This document shows, piece after piece, positions 12,118-22,449 of a DNA stretch of 64,000 bases (the first letter of the stretch is position 1; every line of letters begins with the position of its first letter). The stretch is from Streptococcus sanguinis SK1 = NCTC 7863 (GTDB lineage: Bacteria > Bacillota > Bacilli > Lactobacillales > Streptococcaceae): NCBI RefSeq assembly GCF_000194945.1, contig NZ_GL878507.1:1007963-1071962 (forward strand). The letters are read 5' to 3'. The position numbers and the translations under genes were made by a program. A model generated the notes under the pieces. That model was not told the origin of the DNA. It made no database searches and saw only the letters and a program-made list of their open reading frames with translations.

Positions 12118-13059
12118 TTATGGATGGCTAACAATCAACTGCATATCTCCAGACAAGGTCCATTCTGTGACATCGCTAGGCAGGATGAAATGCTCCCCTT
12201 TTTCAAGAGGATAAACTGCCCCACCAACTTCTAGCTCACCGACACCTTCCAAGACACTGACCAAGCTATAGTCTGCTGTCTTTTTAAAATTGACTGAACC
12301 GGCAATATCCCACTTGTAAACAGCAAAGAAGTCATTGGCCACCAAAAGAGTAGAAGTCAAACTATCTGCCTGAATGGTAACAGGACGGCTATTGGCTGGA
12401 TCACCGATAGTCAGAACGTCAATCGACTGCTCCAAATGCAGCTCACGAAGATTACCAGCATCGTCCTTACGATCAAAGTCATAGACACGGTAGGTTGTGT
12501 CACTGGACTGCTGAGTTTCTAAAATCAGAATCCCCGAGCCAATGGCATGCATGGTGCCACTTGGTACATAGAAGAAGTCACCAGCCTTGACTGGGATTTT
12601 GGTCAGGAGACGGTCCCAGTCCTTGCTCTCAATCTGCTGGCGCAGCTCTTCCTTGCTCTTGGCATTGTGACCATAAATAATCTCTGCTCCTTCGTCTGCA
12701 GCAATGACATACCAGCATTCAGTCTTACCAAGCTCCCCTTCGTGCTCTAGTCCATAGGCATCATCAGGATGGACCTGAACACTAAGCCAGTCATTGGCAT
12801 CTAAAATCTTCGTCAAAAGTGGAAAGACTGGTTCCGGACGATTGCCAAAAAGCTCACGGTGCTCGGCATAGAGAACATCTAACTTCTGGCCGGCAAATCG
12901 TCCGTTCTTGACGGTTGACACACCATTGGGATGAGCCGAGATAGCCCAGTACTCCCCTACATGGTTGCTGGGAATCTCATAGCCAAAGACATCGCGCAGC
13001 TTGGTTCCGCCCCAGATCTTCTCCTGCATCACAGACTGTAGAAATAATGGTTCTGACAT
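12118..13059 (-). CDS. manA: Mannose-6-phosphate isomerase, class I
   Basis: Zinc enzyme interconverting mannose-6-P and fructose-6-P; it feeds PTS-imported mannose into glycolysis. The 313 residues correspond to the short Bacillus-type enzyme. Metal-site regions are visible as SVQVHPDD, GKTECWYVI and PSGTMHAIGSG. The start (MSEPLFLQSVMQEKIWGG) follows AAGGAG by 8 nt. It is transcribed alone, from the promoter at 13145-13174 to the terminator at 12076-12104. A repeat with operator-like symmetry lies in its 5' leader. Confidence 0.96.
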   Translation of the reverse strand: MSEPLFLQSVMQEKIWGGTKLRDVFGYEIPSNHVGEYWAISAHPNGVSTVKNGRFAGQKLDVLYAEHRELFGNRPEPVFPLLTKILDANDWLSVQVHPDDAYGLEHEGELGKTECWYVIAADEGAEIIYGHNAKSKEELRQQIESKDWDRLLTKIPVKAGDFFYVPSGTMHAIGSGILILETQQSSDTTYRVYDFDRKDDAGNLRELHLEQSIDVLTIGDPANSRPVTIQADSLTSTLLVANDFFAVYKWDIAGSVNFKKTADYSLVSVLEGVGELEVGGAVYPLEKGEHFILPSDVTEWTLSGDMQLIVSHP

Positions 13060-13087
13060 AGTTTTCTCCTTAAATATTTTTTAGATC

Positions 13088-13121
13088 CACCAAGGAATAA
13101 TCCAAGGAATAATCCTTGGTG
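13088..13121. repeat. Operator-like repeat in the manA leader
   Basis: A perfect 9-bp inverted repeat (CACCAAGGA / TCCTTGGTG, spacer 16) that also contains a tandem 12-mer (CCAAGGAATAAT twice). It lies between the manA promoter and ribosome site. No T-run follows, so it is not a terminator; a repressor site or a 5'-UTR hairpin are the two options. Confidence 0.5.
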
Positions 13122-13144
13122 TCGAAACGGTTGTTACTGCTTCT

Positions 13145-13174
13145 ATTATAATATAGCTGGAAGTCCTTTGTCTA
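13145..13174 (-). promoter_or_regulatory. Promoter of manA
   Basis: Minus-strand -35 TAGACA (13174-13169), 18-nt spacer, -10 TATAAT (13150-13145), about 85 nt before the manA ATG. Confidence 0.6.
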
Positions 13175-13196
13175 CTCTCTGCTGAAAACAGGTCCT

Positions 13197-13697
13197 TTAT
13201 AATAAAAAGAGTAAAGCTCCCCAGAAAATGCCGCAAAGATAGCCGACCAGCACATCCTTTGGATAGTGCACACCGCCAATCACACGCACTACGGCCAGCC
13301 CTGCTGAAAGCAAGAGGCAGATAAGCCCCGGCAGCCAGAAAAAGTAGAGCAGGCACATGGAAATCACTGTAGCCGAAAAGACATGGCGGCTGGGCATGGA
13401 CTTGCCTGATGTATCCTTAGCCAGCAAGGGTTGAATAGCCCATTTCTCGTAAGGGCGTGCTTGATTCAGCCGTTTGCGAATAGCTGACAACAGAGCAAAT
13501 CCAATGGCTGGTAAGAAGAAAAAAGTAAGCAGCCCTTTCCAGTCTTCCGTCAGAAAGGCACTAATTAGAACGAGACCATAAACAATAGGTATGAAGAGGG
13601 TCATTCCCCTATTGAAGTAAACCAGCCCTTTCAGCCACTGAGGGCGACTGCGAAAAGGAGCCGTTAATTGTTGATAAAAAATCGTGTAGTCTTTCAT
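13197..13697 (-). CDS. PAP2 superfamily membrane phosphatase
   Basis: Membrane lipid phosphatase of the PAP2 type, 166 residues with four to five hydrophobic segments. All three acid-phosphatase motifs are present: KRLNQARPYEK, SMPSRHVF and RVIGGVHYPKD, with catalytic His in the second and third. Candidates for substrate are undecaprenyl pyrophosphate or phosphatidate-type lipids; sequence alone does not decide. It stands between glgP and manA on the same strand. Confidence 0.92.
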   Translation of the reverse strand: MKDYTIFYQQLTAPFRSRPQWLKGLVYFNRGMTLFIPIVYGLVLISAFLTEDWKGLLTFFFLPAIGFALLSAIRKRLNQARPYEKWAIQPLLAKDTSGKSMPSRHVFSATVISMCLLYFFWLPGLICLLLSAGLAVVRVIGGVHYPKDVLVGYLCGIFWGALLFLL

Positions 13698-13783
13698 GCT
13701 TTCTTACCCTGCTTTTCTAAAAGTTGGATTCTCATACTTTCTCTACTATAGCATATTTCTAGACAAGATGGTAGATGGATAGC

Positions 13784-13815
13784 AAAAGAGACTGAGGCCC
13801 AGGCCCCAATCTCTT
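13784..13815 (-). terminator. Terminator of the glycogen operon
   Basis: On the minus strand the stem AGAGATTGGGGCC / GGCCTCAGTCTCT (a few mismatches) is followed by TTTTGC, about 24 nt after the glgP stop. Confidence 0.75.
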
Positions 13816-13839
13816 ATTGTTCATGTTTTCTCAGGAGTA

Positions 13840-16236
13840 TTATTTCTCCAAGTTCCAGATTTCCTTGGCATATTGCTCAATGGTATCGTCTGAAGTAAAC
13901 TTGTCTGATGTAGCGATATTAATCAAGCTCATGCGGGCCCATTTTTCTTTGTCACGATAGAGAGCATCAATCTTCTCTTGAGCTTCTACATAGGCATGAA
14001 AGTCTTCCAAAAGGAAGTATTCGTCATTGTGGGTAATGAGGGCTTCATAGATTTCAGATCCTTCTTCACGGACGTTTGGAATGGTGCCGTTGACAAAGGT
14101 ATCGACCACTCGGCGAATATCTGGATTGCTTTCATAGACACCGCGTGAGTAGTAATCGTGGCGGGCATAGTGCTCGTAAACTTGGTCCTTGTCCATCCCA
14201 AAGATGACAATATTGTCGTCACCGACCTCGTCCTTGATTTCGATATTGGCTCCATCCAGAGTAGCCAAGGTAATGGCACCTGTCATCATGAACTTCATGT
14301 TGGAAGTACCAGAAGCCTCCTTGGAAGCCAGAGAAATCTGCTCTGATACATCTGCTGCAGGAATGATGAGCTCAGCTAGGCTGACCCGGTAGTTTTCTAG
14401 GAAAACAACCTTGAGTTTGCCTTGCAGGCTTTCATCCTTGTTGACCAGATTGGCTACTTCATTGATTAGCTTGATAACAGACTTAGCAAAGTGGTAGCCT
14501 GGAGCAGCCTTGGCACCGAAGATAAAGACGCGTGGCACCATATCCTTGTCAGGATCGTCCTTGAGGTCCCAGTAGAGCTTGATGATATGAAGCAGGTTGA
14601 GTAGCTGACGCTTGTAAGCGTGGAGACGTTTCACCTGGACATCAAAGATGGCTTCTGTAGAGACTTCCACTCCTGTTGATTCCTTGATGAAGTCAGCCAG
14701 ACGAGCCTTGGCTTCTTGCTTCACTCGATAAAAATCGCCCAGCACTTGCTGATTGTCCTTGAATTCCAAAAGCTTACGCAGCTCATGGATATCGCTTCGC
14801 CAGCCCTTACCAATCAGCTTATCAATCTCAGCCGATAAAGGCTCATCCGCAATTTGCAGCCAGCGGCGCTGGATAATGCCATTGGTCTTGTTATTAAACT
14901 TCTCTGGGTAAATGCTGTAAAAATCACGCAAGGTGTCTTCTTTGAGCAGTTCTGTGTGGAGTTTGGCAACACCATTGATTGAATGACCACCGATGATAGC
15001 CAAGTGAGCCATGTGGATTTGATTGTCCTTGACAATCCGAGTGTTTTCGATGACTTGCGGATCAAGGCCACGCCCAGCCATTTCAGCTACATAGCGGTTG
15101 TCAATTTCAAGGATAATCTGATAAACCCGCGGCAGGACATTCTTAAAGAGCTCTGCATCCCATTTTTCCAAGGCTTCAGACAGAATGGTATGGTTGGTAT
15201 AGCTCATGGTGTTAACCGTAGCATTCCAAGCATCTGCCCATTCCAAATCGTACTCATCCATCAAGAGACGCATAAACTCAGCCGGTGCAACCGCTGGGTG
15301 GGTATCGTTGATATGGACAGAGACCTTCTCATGAATATCCTTGAGCGGACGCCCTTGCTTGAGGTAGGATTTGATAATGGTCTGCAGACCTGCACTGGTC
15401 ATGAAGTATTCCTGGATCAAGCGCAGCTCTTTTCCTTCGTAGCTAGAGTCGTCGGGATAGAGAATAGCAGTGATGTCTTGCACCCGGCGACGAGCCTCAA
15501 TGGTCGGATAGTCCAGTTCATGCTCCTCTGGAATTTCAACATCCCAAAGCCGGAGATTATTGACATTATCATTGCCAAAGCCAATCTGCGGCACATCGTA
15601 AGGAACGGCCCGCAAGGTTTTGGAATTCTCATAAAGTGGCACGATCCGGCCCTTTTCATTAGCATGGAGGGAAACATTTCCGAAGATTTTAACATCGACA
15701 ATATCATGGTCCTTACGGGTCTCCCAGACATTGCCCAGACTGCCAAACCAAGCATCAGGAATTTCTACCTGATAGCCATCTACGATGCGTTGCTTAAAGA
15801 GTCCATAGCGATAGCGAATCCCATTTCCAAATCCTGGATAGCCAGTGGTTGCCAGCGAGTCCATAAAGGCAGCCGCCAAGCGGCCCAGACCGCCATTGCC
15901 CAAGGCCATGTCATACTCCGCATTCTTGACATCTTCAAAGTCAACGCCCAACTCGGCAAAGCCCTCCTTGACCATATCGAGGATACCTAAGTTGAGCAGA
16001 TTGGTTTCCAGCATGCGTCCTGGAAGAAACTCGATAGAAAAGTAATAAGCTGTCTTTTGCTGCTGCTCAATCAACTGATTGCGACGCTCCAACCAAAGGG
16101 GCGTGATATACTTGCGGATAGTGCTGGCTAAAGCCTGAAAAAGCTCCACTGAAGTCGCATCAGCAACTTTAATCAGCTGTCTTTCATGTAGAATATCCTT
16201 AAAATCTCGAATAAAACGTTCTTTTGTTAGTTCCAT
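13840..16236 (-). CDS. glgP: Glycogen/starch/alpha-glucan phosphorylase
   Basis: Pyridoxal-phosphate enzyme releasing glucose-1-P from intracellular glycogen. The 798 residues fit family GT35. The PLP-lysine segment EASGTSNMKFMMTGA and the glycine-rich ENYRVSLAELIIPAADVSEQ are present, as is NGGLGRLAAAFMDS near the N-terminus. It is the last gene of glgB-C-D-A-P but is set 212 nt after glgA, with a strong hairpin in the gap, so it may have its own expression control. Confidence 0.97.
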   Translation of the reverse strand: MELTKERFIRDFKDILHERQLIKVADATSVELFQALASTIRKYITPLWLERRNQLIEQQQKTAYYFSIEFLPGRMLETNLLNLGILDMVKEGFAELGVDFEDVKNAEYDMALGNGGLGRLAAAFMDSLATTGYPGFGNGIRYRYGLFKQRIVDGYQVEIPDAWFGSLGNVWETRKDHDIVDVKIFGNVSLHANEKGRIVPLYENSKTLRAVPYDVPQIGFGNDNVNNLRLWDVEIPEEHELDYPTIEARRRVQDITAILYPDDSSYEGKELRLIQEYFMTSAGLQTIIKSYLKQGRPLKDIHEKVSVHINDTHPAVAPAEFMRLLMDEYDLEWADAWNATVNTMSYTNHTILSEALEKWDAELFKNVLPRVYQIILEIDNRYVAEMAGRGLDPQVIENTRIVKDNQIHMAHLAIIGGHSINGVAKLHTELLKEDTLRDFYSIYPEKFNNKTNGIIQRRWLQIADEPLSAEIDKLIGKGWRSDIHELRKLLEFKDNQQVLGDFYRVKQEAKARLADFIKESTGVEVSTEAIFDVQVKRLHAYKRQLLNLLHIIKLYWDLKDDPDKDMVPRVFIFGAKAAPGYHFAKSVIKLINEVANLVNKDESLQGKLKVVFLENYRVSLAELIIPAADVSEQISLASKEASGTSNMKFMMTGAITLATLDGANIEIKDEVGDDNIVIFGMDKDQVYEHYARHDYYSRGVYESNPDIRRVVDTFVNGTIPNVREEGSEIYEALITHNDEYFLLEDFHAYVEAQEKIDALYRDKEKWARMSLINIATSDKFTSDDTIEQYAKEIWNLEK

Positions 16237-16390
16237 AGTGGATGGTTATCTCCCTTTCTAAATAACGGGAAGCAGATTTAAACGTAGAAATACTTTTTTC
16301 AATTAAGATGGGAATCGCTCACTTCAGCCACAAGCTAAAAACAGTGCTCCAACACAGTATGATAATATATAAAAATGTAATTCTCACGGA

Positions 16391-16427
16391 AATCCTCCCT
16401 TGTCCAATGGGCAAGAGAGGATTTTTT
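16391..16427 (+). terminator. Strong hairpin in the glgA-glgP gap, T-run on the + strand
   Basis: A long near-perfect stem (AATCCTC..CTTGTCC / GGGCAAG..GAGGATT, loop AAT) is followed by TTTTTT only on the + strand; on the minus strand just TTT follows. It could be a terminator for antisense transcription or a processing/attenuation hairpin between glgA and glgP. Confidence 0.55.
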
Positions 16428-16448
16428 ATACTGATTCCAAAGTAAATG

Positions 16449-17879
16449 TTATAAAAGTGATTGATATAAATCACTGTAAGCCTTGCTGGCTGTATCCCAA
16501 GAGAAGTCTCTTTCCATCGCCTGTTCTTGCAGAGATTTCCAAGCTTCCTTGTCATCGGCATAGAGCTTGAGTGCTTCCTTGAAGGTCCAAGTCAGCCAGT
16601 AGCCAGAAAAGTTATTGAAGCTAAAGCCAGTTCCCTGTCCTGTATAGACATTGTAAGGCTCGACGGTATCACGCAGACCGCCCACTTCATGCACCAAAGG
16701 CAAGGTTCCGTAGCGCATGGCCATCATTTGTGAAAGGCCACAAGGTTCGAAGCGGCTTGGCATGAGGAAAATATCGCTGGCAGCGTAGATCTCCTGAGCC
16801 AAGGTTACATCAAAGAGAATATTAGCTGAAAGCTTATCAGGATAGGCATGACCAAACCAAGCGAAAGCCTGCTCAAAAGCTGGATCCCCTGTTCCCAAGA
16901 GGATAATCTGCACATCTTCCTGGAGGAGATTATGCAGCTCTTCCACTACCAAATCAAAGCCTTTCTGACGGGTCAGACGGGAAACAATCCCAACTACCGG
17001 CACATCATCACGCACAGGCAGACCAACTCGCTCTTGCAAAGCTCGCTTGTTTTCTAGTTTACCAGATAAGTCAGATTTGTTAAAGTGATGGGCTAATAGC
17101 GGATCCGTTTCTGGATTATAGATATCTGTATCTATACCGTTGACAATTCCGACCAGCTTACCGGACTCCATCCGCAGGATTTGATCCAAATTGCAGCCAA
17201 ATTCTGGTGTACGGATTTCGCCTGCATAGCTAGGTGATACAGTTGTCACTCGGTCCGCATAGAGAATACCAGCCTTCATCCAATTGAGACAGTCATTCCA
17301 ACGTAGGGTGCCATCTGCATAGCGCTCATAGCCCACTCCAAATAGTTCCCAAAGCATGCTGTCAGGGAACTGACCTTGGAACTCCAGATTATGGATGGTC
17401 AAGACAGTCTTGATATTCTGATATGCTTGAATCCAATGGTATTTTTCCTTAACCAAGAAAGGAATCATAGCTGTATGATAATCGTGAACATGCAGAACAT
17501 CTGGAATGAAATCAATCCGCTCCATCAGCTCAACCGCTGCTAACTGGAAGTAAGCAAAGCGCTCACCATCATCAAAATCCCCGTAAACATGGCCGCGGAA
17601 GAAATAATGCTGATTGTCAATAAAATAGAAGGACACACCATTCAAGACCAGTCGCTTGACTCCAACGTACTGGCGACGCCAGCCAACACTGACTTCAAAG
17701 TAGAAAAGGTCTTCCACTTGGTCGCCAAATTTGGCATGGGTCATGTCATAGTAAGGCAGAATGACACCAACTTCATGGCCAGCCTTGACCAGTGATTTGG
17801 GGAGAGCGCCGATAACGTCTCCCAAACCACCTGTTTTAGAAAATGGGGCTCCTTCTGCTGCTGCAAATAAAATCTTCAT
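16449..17879 (-). CDS. glgA: Glycogen synthase (ADP-glucose type)
   Basis: Transfers glucose from ADP-glucose to the growing alpha-1,4 chain; family GT5. The ADP-glucose binding motif KTGGLGDV lies at residues 15-22, and the C-terminal [21 protein letters not shown] segment is intact. Length 476 is normal. Its ATG overlaps the glgD stop as ATGA, so the two are translationally coupled. Confidence 0.97.
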   Translation of the reverse strand: MKILFAAAEGAPFSKTGGLGDVIGALPKSLVKAGHEVGVILPYYDMTHAKFGDQVEDLFYFEVSVGWRRQYVGVKRLVLNGVSFYFIDNQHYFFRGHVYGDFDDGERFAYFQLAAVELMERIDFIPDVLHVHDYHTAMIPFLVKEKYHWIQAYQNIKTVLTIHNLEFQGQFPDSMLWELFGVGYERYADGTLRWNDCLNWMKAGILYADRVTTVSPSYAGEIRTPEFGCNLDQILRMESGKLVGIVNGIDTDIYNPETDPLLAHHFNKSDLSGKLENKRALQERVGLPVRDDVPVVGIVSRLTRQKGFDLVVEELHNLLQEDVQIILLGTGDPAFEQAFAWFGHAYPDKLSANILFDVTLAQEIYAASDIFLMPSRFEPCGLSQMMAMRYGTLPLVHEVGGLRDTVEPYNVYTGQGTGFSFNNFSGYWLTWTFKEALKLYADDKEAWKSLQEQAMERDFSWDTASKAYSDLYQSLL

Positions 17880-19015
17880 CGAATTATGTCCTCTGTAACT
17901 TTTTGGCTCTTCTTGACTACGATTGGGTCTTCTGCAGTTCCGCGAATCACCACTCCTTCGCCAATTTCAACACCCTTGTCCACAATCGCGTACTCGACAG
18001 TTGCATTTTCTCCAACTTTCACTCGAGGGAAGAGAACACTGTGTTTAACACTGCTTCCAGTCTTAATCTTGGTATTCCGCGAAATCACAGAATTGATGAC
18101 CTCACCTTCCACAATGCTTCCTGACGCAAACTGGGAGCGAGATACTTTTGAAGACTCAGCATAGTAAGTTGGCTCTTCATTCTTAACCTTTGTGTAAATC
18201 TTTTGGTTCGGACTGAAAAGAGAGTAGAATTTCTTACTTTCAAGCATATCGATATTGGATCTGTAGTAGGTCTCTACAGAATAGATATTCGCCAGATAGC
18301 CTGTATATTCGTAGGCAAATGCCCCTTCCTGAGTTGCTAAATCACGCAGGACATAGCGAAGTTTTTGCGGATGCTCTTTCTTGGCTTCTTCTTCCAGCTT
18401 TTCAATCAGCCATGGAGTATCCAACACAAAGATGTCTGTAGACATATTAAAGAGCTCAGCATCTTCTCGACCATCAAAGAGTTTATGACCTCTAACATGG
18501 TCCGTCTCATCAATATCTAGGACAGCATTTACATCCGAAATATTTTCCTTATGCAATTTCTTATAGACAACTGTAATCGGCTGTTCTGTTGTATTGTGCA
18601 AATGGAAAACTTGATTGAGGTCAATATTGACCAAGATATCGCAGTTAAGTGCGACCGTTTGGTTGGAACCAGAGCGTTTCAGATAGGTCAAAAGCTGATC
18701 ATAGTATTCCTCACCGACTGTAGAGCTTTCTACACGAGTATTGTAGATTCCTAGGTAATAGTGGCTAAGCAAAGTAGACAGACCCCACTCACGACCTGAA
18801 CGAATATGGTCAAAAACAGAGCTGATATTGTCCTGCTGGAAGATACCAAAGACACTGCGGATACCAGCATTGGCAAGACTTGAAAGCGGGAAGTCAATCA
18901 AACGGTATTTCCCACCGAATGGCAAGCTGGCTACTGGACGATGATTTGTCAGAGTTGACATATCATGAAAGCCGACTGTATTTCCTAAAATTGCTGAGTA
19001 TTTATCAATCTTCAT
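17876..19015 (-). CDS. glgD: GlgD regulatory subunit of glucose-1-phosphate adenylyltransferase
   Basis: Partner of GlgC in the two-subunit ADP-glucose pyrophosphorylase of Firmicutes. It keeps the fold ([21 protein letters not shown]) and the C-terminal left-handed beta-helix but diverges from GlgC at the N-terminal nucleotide site: GlgC's GGQGTRL is absent. I start it at ATG 19015 ([15 protein letters not shown]), which overlaps the glgC end by 11 nt; 20 extra in-frame residues upstream lie inside glgC and lack family resemblance. Length 380. Confidence 0.94.
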   Translation of the reverse strand: MKIDKYSAILGNTVGFHDMSTLTNHRPVASLPFGGKYRLIDFPLSSLANAGIRSVFGIFQQDNISSVFDHIRSGREWGLSTLLSHYYLGIYNTRVESSTVGEEYYDQLLTYLKRSGSNQTVALNCDILVNIDLNQVFHLHNTTEQPITVVYKKLHKENISDVNAVLDIDETDHVRGHKLFDGREDAELFNMSTDIFVLDTPWLIEKLEEEAKKEHPQKLRYVLRDLATQEGAFAYEYTGYLANIYSVETYYRSNIDMLESKKFYSLFSPNQKIYTKVKNEEPTYYAESSKVSRSQFASGSIVEGEVINSVISRNTKIKTGSSVKHSVLFPRVKVGENATVEYAIVDKGVEIGEGVVIRGTAEDPIVVKKSQKVTEDIIR

Positions 19016-20147
19016 CTTTTGGTACCCCCACTTTCTCGTTGTATCCAACAACATATACTTCCTCTGTACCATCAATCTCTACACCATCAGAGATGATAGC
19101 CCCTTCACCGATAATGGCCCGCTTGATCTTAGCGTCTTTGCCAATAACAGCTCCACTCATGATGACAGAGTCTTCAATGACTGCGCCCTTTTTGACTTGA
19201 GCACCAGTAGAAAGAATAGAGTGTTTTACTGTACCGTCAACGAAACAGCCATCAACGACCAGCGAATCTTCTACATGGGAATTTTCACTGATGAAGTTTG
19301 GCGGAGAAATCAAGTTGCGAGAATAAATTTTCCAGCGACGATTGCGGCTATCCAGAGCATTTTCTGGGCTGATGTATTCCATGTTGGCTTCCCAGAGAGA
19401 CTCTACTGTACCAACGTCTTTCCAATAGCCTGCAAAGTCATAAGCATAAACGCTTTCTCCAGATTCAAGATAGTTAGGGATAACATTCTTACCAAAGTCA
19501 GACATATCCACATTACTCTTTTCAGCAGCTACCAGCATATTGCGCAGACGCTGCCAGTCAAAGATATAAATCCCCATAGAAGCCTTGGTTGACTTAGGAT
19601 GTTCTGGTTTTTCTTCAAATTCAACAATCCGATTATTAGCATCTGTATTCATGATACCAAAACGGCTGGCTTCTTTGAGAGGCACATCCAAAACAGCAAC
19701 TGTCAGGCTGGCATTGTTGTCCTTGTGAGATTGAAGCATATCATCATAGTCCATCTTGTAGATATGGTCCCCAGACAAAATCAGGACATACTCAGGATTG
19801 ATACTGTCGATATAGTCAATATTTTGATAAATCGCATGGCTGGTACCTTCAAACCAACGATTTCCTTCGCTCGCAGAATAAGGCTGAAGAATGGACACGC
19901 CCGAGTTAATACCATCGAGCCCCCAGCTAGAACCATTTCCGATATGACTGTTCAGAGCTAGTGGTTGGTATTGAGTAATGACACCGACATTGTGAATACC
20001 GGAGTTGGCACAGTTAGACAAGGCGAAGTCAATAATACGATAGCGGCCGCCAAACTGTACCGCAGGTTTTGCGATACTCTGTGTGAGCTTTCCAAGACGA
20101 GTTCCTTGCCCGCCGGCAAGAATCAAAGCTAGCATTTCATTCTTCAT
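19005..20147 (-). CDS. glgC: Glucose-1-phosphate adenylyltransferase catalytic subunit
   Basis: Makes ADP-glucose, the committed step of glycogen synthesis. The 380-residue protein has the catalytic loop [17 protein letters not shown] at residues 5-21, the substrate-binding [18 protein letters not shown] and [12 protein letters not shown], and a C-terminal hexapeptide beta-helix. It starts 6 nt after glgB and overlaps glgD. Confidence 0.97.
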   Translation of the reverse strand: MKNEMLALILAGGQGTRLGKLTQSIAKPAVQFGGRYRIIDFALSNCANSGIHNVGVITQYQPLALNSHIGNGSSWGLDGINSGVSILQPYSASEGNRWFEGTSHAIYQNIDYIDSINPEYVLILSGDHIYKMDYDDMLQSHKDNNASLTVAVLDVPLKEASRFGIMNTDANNRIVEFEEKPEHPKSTKASMGIYIFDWQRLRNMLVAAEKSNVDMSDFGKNVIPNYLESGESVYAYDFAGYWKDVGTVESLWEANMEYISPENALDSRNRRWKIYSRNLISPPNFISENSHVEDSLVVDGCFVDGTVKHSILSTGAQVKKGAVIEDSVIMSGAVIGKDAKIKRAIIGEGAIISDGVEIDGTEEVYVVGYNEKVGVPKDED

Positions 20148-20153
20148 AGACTA

Positions 20154-22064
20154 TTACTCCTTTGTGGAATCTTTTTTAACATTTTTTCGAGCAATCCGAC
20201 GCTTGATCTTCCAGATGCTGGCTCCAAGAGCTGGCAACGTAAAGGTCAAGGTCTGTGGATAATCTTTCCAAAGTCCTTCTTGAGACTGAACTGTTTCGTT
20301 ATGTTCCTTCCAAACACCTCCCCATTCTTCTAATTCAGTGTTCCATACTTCTTCATAAATGGCTTCCACTGGAACACCAATGGTAAAGTTCTTCCGCTCT
20401 ACTGGCGCCATATTGAATACACAAACTAACATATCTCCTTTTTCCGTCTTACGGATGAAGGAGAGGACACTTTGATCGGTATTATCCGCATCAATGATTT
20501 CGATGCCATCGTAGCTCAAATCAATTTCCCAAAGCGGACGATTGTCTTTATAGAAGGCATTGAGTGCAGCAGTGAAGCCCTGCATCTTTTTGTTCATCTG
20601 ATCGTCCAGATTAGACCATTCTAGCTGCTCTTCTGACTTCCATTCTAGGAACTGACCAAATTCTGAGCCCATAAAGAGCAGTTTCTTGCCCGGATGGCAG
20701 ATTTGGTAGGTCAGCAAGTTGCGGAGCCCTGCAAATTGATTGTAACGGTCACCCCACATCTTATGCATGAGACTCTTCTTGCCGTGAACCACTTCATCAT
20801 GCGAGAATGGCAGGAGGAAGTTTTCAGAGAAAGCGTACATAAAGCTGAAGGTCACTAGATTAAAATCGTACTTACGATAAATCGGATCTTCCTCGTAGAA
20901 GCGAAGGATATCATTCATCCAGCCCATATTCCACTTGTAGTCAAATCCAAGACCACCCAGCTCTCTCATGCCAGTAATCTTGGTCTCTGAGGAGCTTTCC
21001 TCTGCAATCATCATGACATCAGGATGGGCTAGTTTGATAACCGTATTGAGGCGCTGCAGGAAGTAATAGCCTTCATAGTTACGATTGCCGCCATCTTTAT
21101 TTGGCTGCCATGGACCGCTGTCATAGTCTAGATAGAGCATATTGCTGACAGCATCAACCCGAATTCCGTCCAGATGATAAAAATCAATCCAGAATTTAAT
21201 GCTGGAAATCAAGAAAGACTGAACCTGATTCTTGCCCAAATCAAAGTTGAGAGCACCCCATCCATAGTTATGGGCCCTATCGTGGTCCTGATACTCGAAA
21301 GTCGGTGTCCCATCATAGTAGGCTAAAGCATCATCATTAATAGTGAAATGACCCGGTACCCAGTCCACAATGACACCAATATTGTTCAAGTGACATTCTT
21401 CGACGAAGTCTTGAAATTCCTCAGGCGTACCATAGGTATGCTCAAAGGCGAAGTAGCCCATAAGCTGATAACCCCAGCTAAGTCCTAGCGGGTGAGCCAT
21501 AAGTGGCATGAATTCCACATGCGTATAGTTCATTTCCACCAGATAAGGAATCAAGTCTTCTTTTAACTGGGCAAAGCTATAAGGACTGCCGTCTTCATTG
21601 CGTTTCCAAGAGCCGGCATGCACTTCATAGATATTGACCGGCCGAGAGAAGAAGCCCCAACGCTTCCGGCGTGCCAGCCAAAGACCGTCTTTCCACTTCT
21701 TCTCAGGAATAGTGCGAATAACTGCTCCAGTGCCCGGACGCTCTTCCAGATAGATAGCCAGTGGATCAATTTTCAAAATTTCCTGACCACTGCTGCGCTT
21801 GATATTGTACTTGTAAATATCTCCTTCCTTAGGCAACTCCGTGAAGACTTCCCAAACGCCCGCTTCATTTCGGACCATAGGAATCTGCTCTTCATACCAA
21901 TTGGTGAAATCTCCAATCAAATGTACACTCTGAGCATTAGGTGCCCAAACGCGGAAAGAGTAGCCAGACTTGCCGTCCACTTCATCCTGATGCGCCCCTA
22001 GATAATGCTGCAAATGAAAGTTTTCACCTGTTGTAAAGGTTCTTAATGCTTCGTTCTTATCCAT
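20154..22064 (-). CDS. glgB: 1,4-alpha-glucan branching enzyme
   Basis: Family GH13 enzyme that adds alpha-1,6 branches. An N-terminal CBM48-like domain ([20 protein letters not shown]) precedes the catalytic barrel; conserved sites [13 protein letters not shown] (nucleophile Asp), MMIAEESS (acid Glu) and [11 protein letters not shown] are intact. Length 636 is normal, with a short basic tail. First gene of the glycogen operon; its ATG follows AAAGGTG. Promoter and a consensus cre site lie within 70 nt upstream. Confidence 0.97.
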   Translation of the reverse strand: MDKNEALRTFTTGENFHLQHYLGAHQDEVDGKSGYSFRVWAPNAQSVHLIGDFTNWYEEQIPMVRNEAGVWEVFTELPKEGDIYKYNIKRSSGQEILKIDPLAIYLEERPGTGAVIRTIPEKKWKDGLWLARRKRWGFFSRPVNIYEVHAGSWKRNEDGSPYSFAQLKEDLIPYLVEMNYTHVEFMPLMAHPLGLSWGYQLMGYFAFEHTYGTPEEFQDFVEECHLNNIGVIVDWVPGHFTINDDALAYYDGTPTFEYQDHDRAHNYGWGALNFDLGKNQVQSFLISSIKFWIDFYHLDGIRVDAVSNMLYLDYDSGPWQPNKDGGNRNYEGYYFLQRLNTVIKLAHPDVMMIAEESSSETKITGMRELGGLGFDYKWNMGWMNDILRFYEEDPIYRKYDFNLVTFSFMYAFSENFLLPFSHDEVVHGKKSLMHKMWGDRYNQFAGLRNLLTYQICHPGKKLLFMGSEFGQFLEWKSEEQLEWSNLDDQMNKKMQGFTAALNAFYKDNRPLWEIDLSYDGIEIIDADNTDQSVLSFIRKTEKGDMLVCVFNMAPVERKNFTIGVPVEAIYEEVWNTELEEWGGVWKEHNETVQSQEGLWKDYPQTLTFTLPALGASIWKIKRRIARKNVKKDSTKE

Positions 22065-22080
22065 GCAATCACCTTTCTAT

Positions 22081-22095
22081 TTGTAAGCGTTTTCT
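22081..22095 (+). promoter_or_regulatory. CcpA cre site of the glycogen operon
   Basis: TTGTAAGCGTTTTCT matches the cre consensus WTGNAARCGNWWWCW at every position. It overlaps the expected transcription start of glgB, just downstream of the -10 box, a position that normally represses transcription. Confidence 0.8.
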
Positions 22096-22103
22096 GTAAT
22101 ACT

Positions 22104-22132
22104 ATTCTACATTATTTTTATCTCTTTTTCAA
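22104..22132 (-). promoter_or_regulatory. Promoter of the glycogen operon
   Basis: Minus-strand -35 TTGAAA (22132-22127), 17-nt spacer, -10 TAGAAT (22109-22104), about 40 nt before the glgB ATG. Confidence 0.7.
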
Positions 22133-22284
22133 GTAAATTTCAAATATCCTTACGGAAAATCACTAAAACCGAACATTAGCTGAAATTAGTAATAAATGAG
22201 AGAGAAAACACTGCATTTTGTGTCTCTCGATATGTTTTAATTCCTTTTTCACTAAATATAGGAGCTATCCAAAACAAGAAAAAG

Positions 22285-22328
22285 ATGAAAATTTTCATAA
22301 AGATATAGACCAATATGTAAATTTACAT
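22285..22328. promoter_or_regulatory. Two matching 14-bp palindromes upstream of glgB
   Basis: ATGAAAATTTTCAT (22285-22298) and ATGTAAATTTACAT (22315-22328) are both perfect palindromes of one pattern, ATGWAAATTTWCAT, with centres 30 bp apart. They lie about 150-200 bp upstream of the glg promoter in the 385-bp gap between glgB and gapN. The regulator is unknown; the first overlaps a weak CodY-like match. Confidence 0.4.
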
Positions 22329-22417
22329 TTTAAAATAATAAGCAATTAAACATATAAATGATTAATTCTTTTCAAATCATGAGTTAATCTTATTAAATTT
22401 ACAAGTTCATCAATGTA

Positions 22418-22446
22418 AGAAAAAAGGCCGCACAAAGCCGCCTTTC
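22418..22446 (-). terminator. Terminator of gapN
   Basis: Minus-strand stem AAAGGC / GCCTTT with extra GC pairs inside, followed by TTTTTTCTT, a few nt after the gapN stop. Confidence 0.85.
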
Positions 22447-22449
22447 TCA

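Noticed and set aside
13081..13356. 91-codon minus-strand frame overlapping the end of the PAP2 gene and the manA leader
   Set aside because: Out of frame with the clear PAP2 gene and running through the manA promoter; no ribosome site.
14983..15990. 335-codon open frame on the + strand, opposite glgP
   Set aside because: It mirrors the codons of the well-conserved glgP on the minus strand. No ribosome site or family resemblance; an antisense shadow.
16319..16561. 80-codon minus-strand frame across the glgA end and the glgA-glgP gap
   Set aside because: Overlaps the conserved C-terminus of GlgA in another frame and passes through the hairpin; no support.
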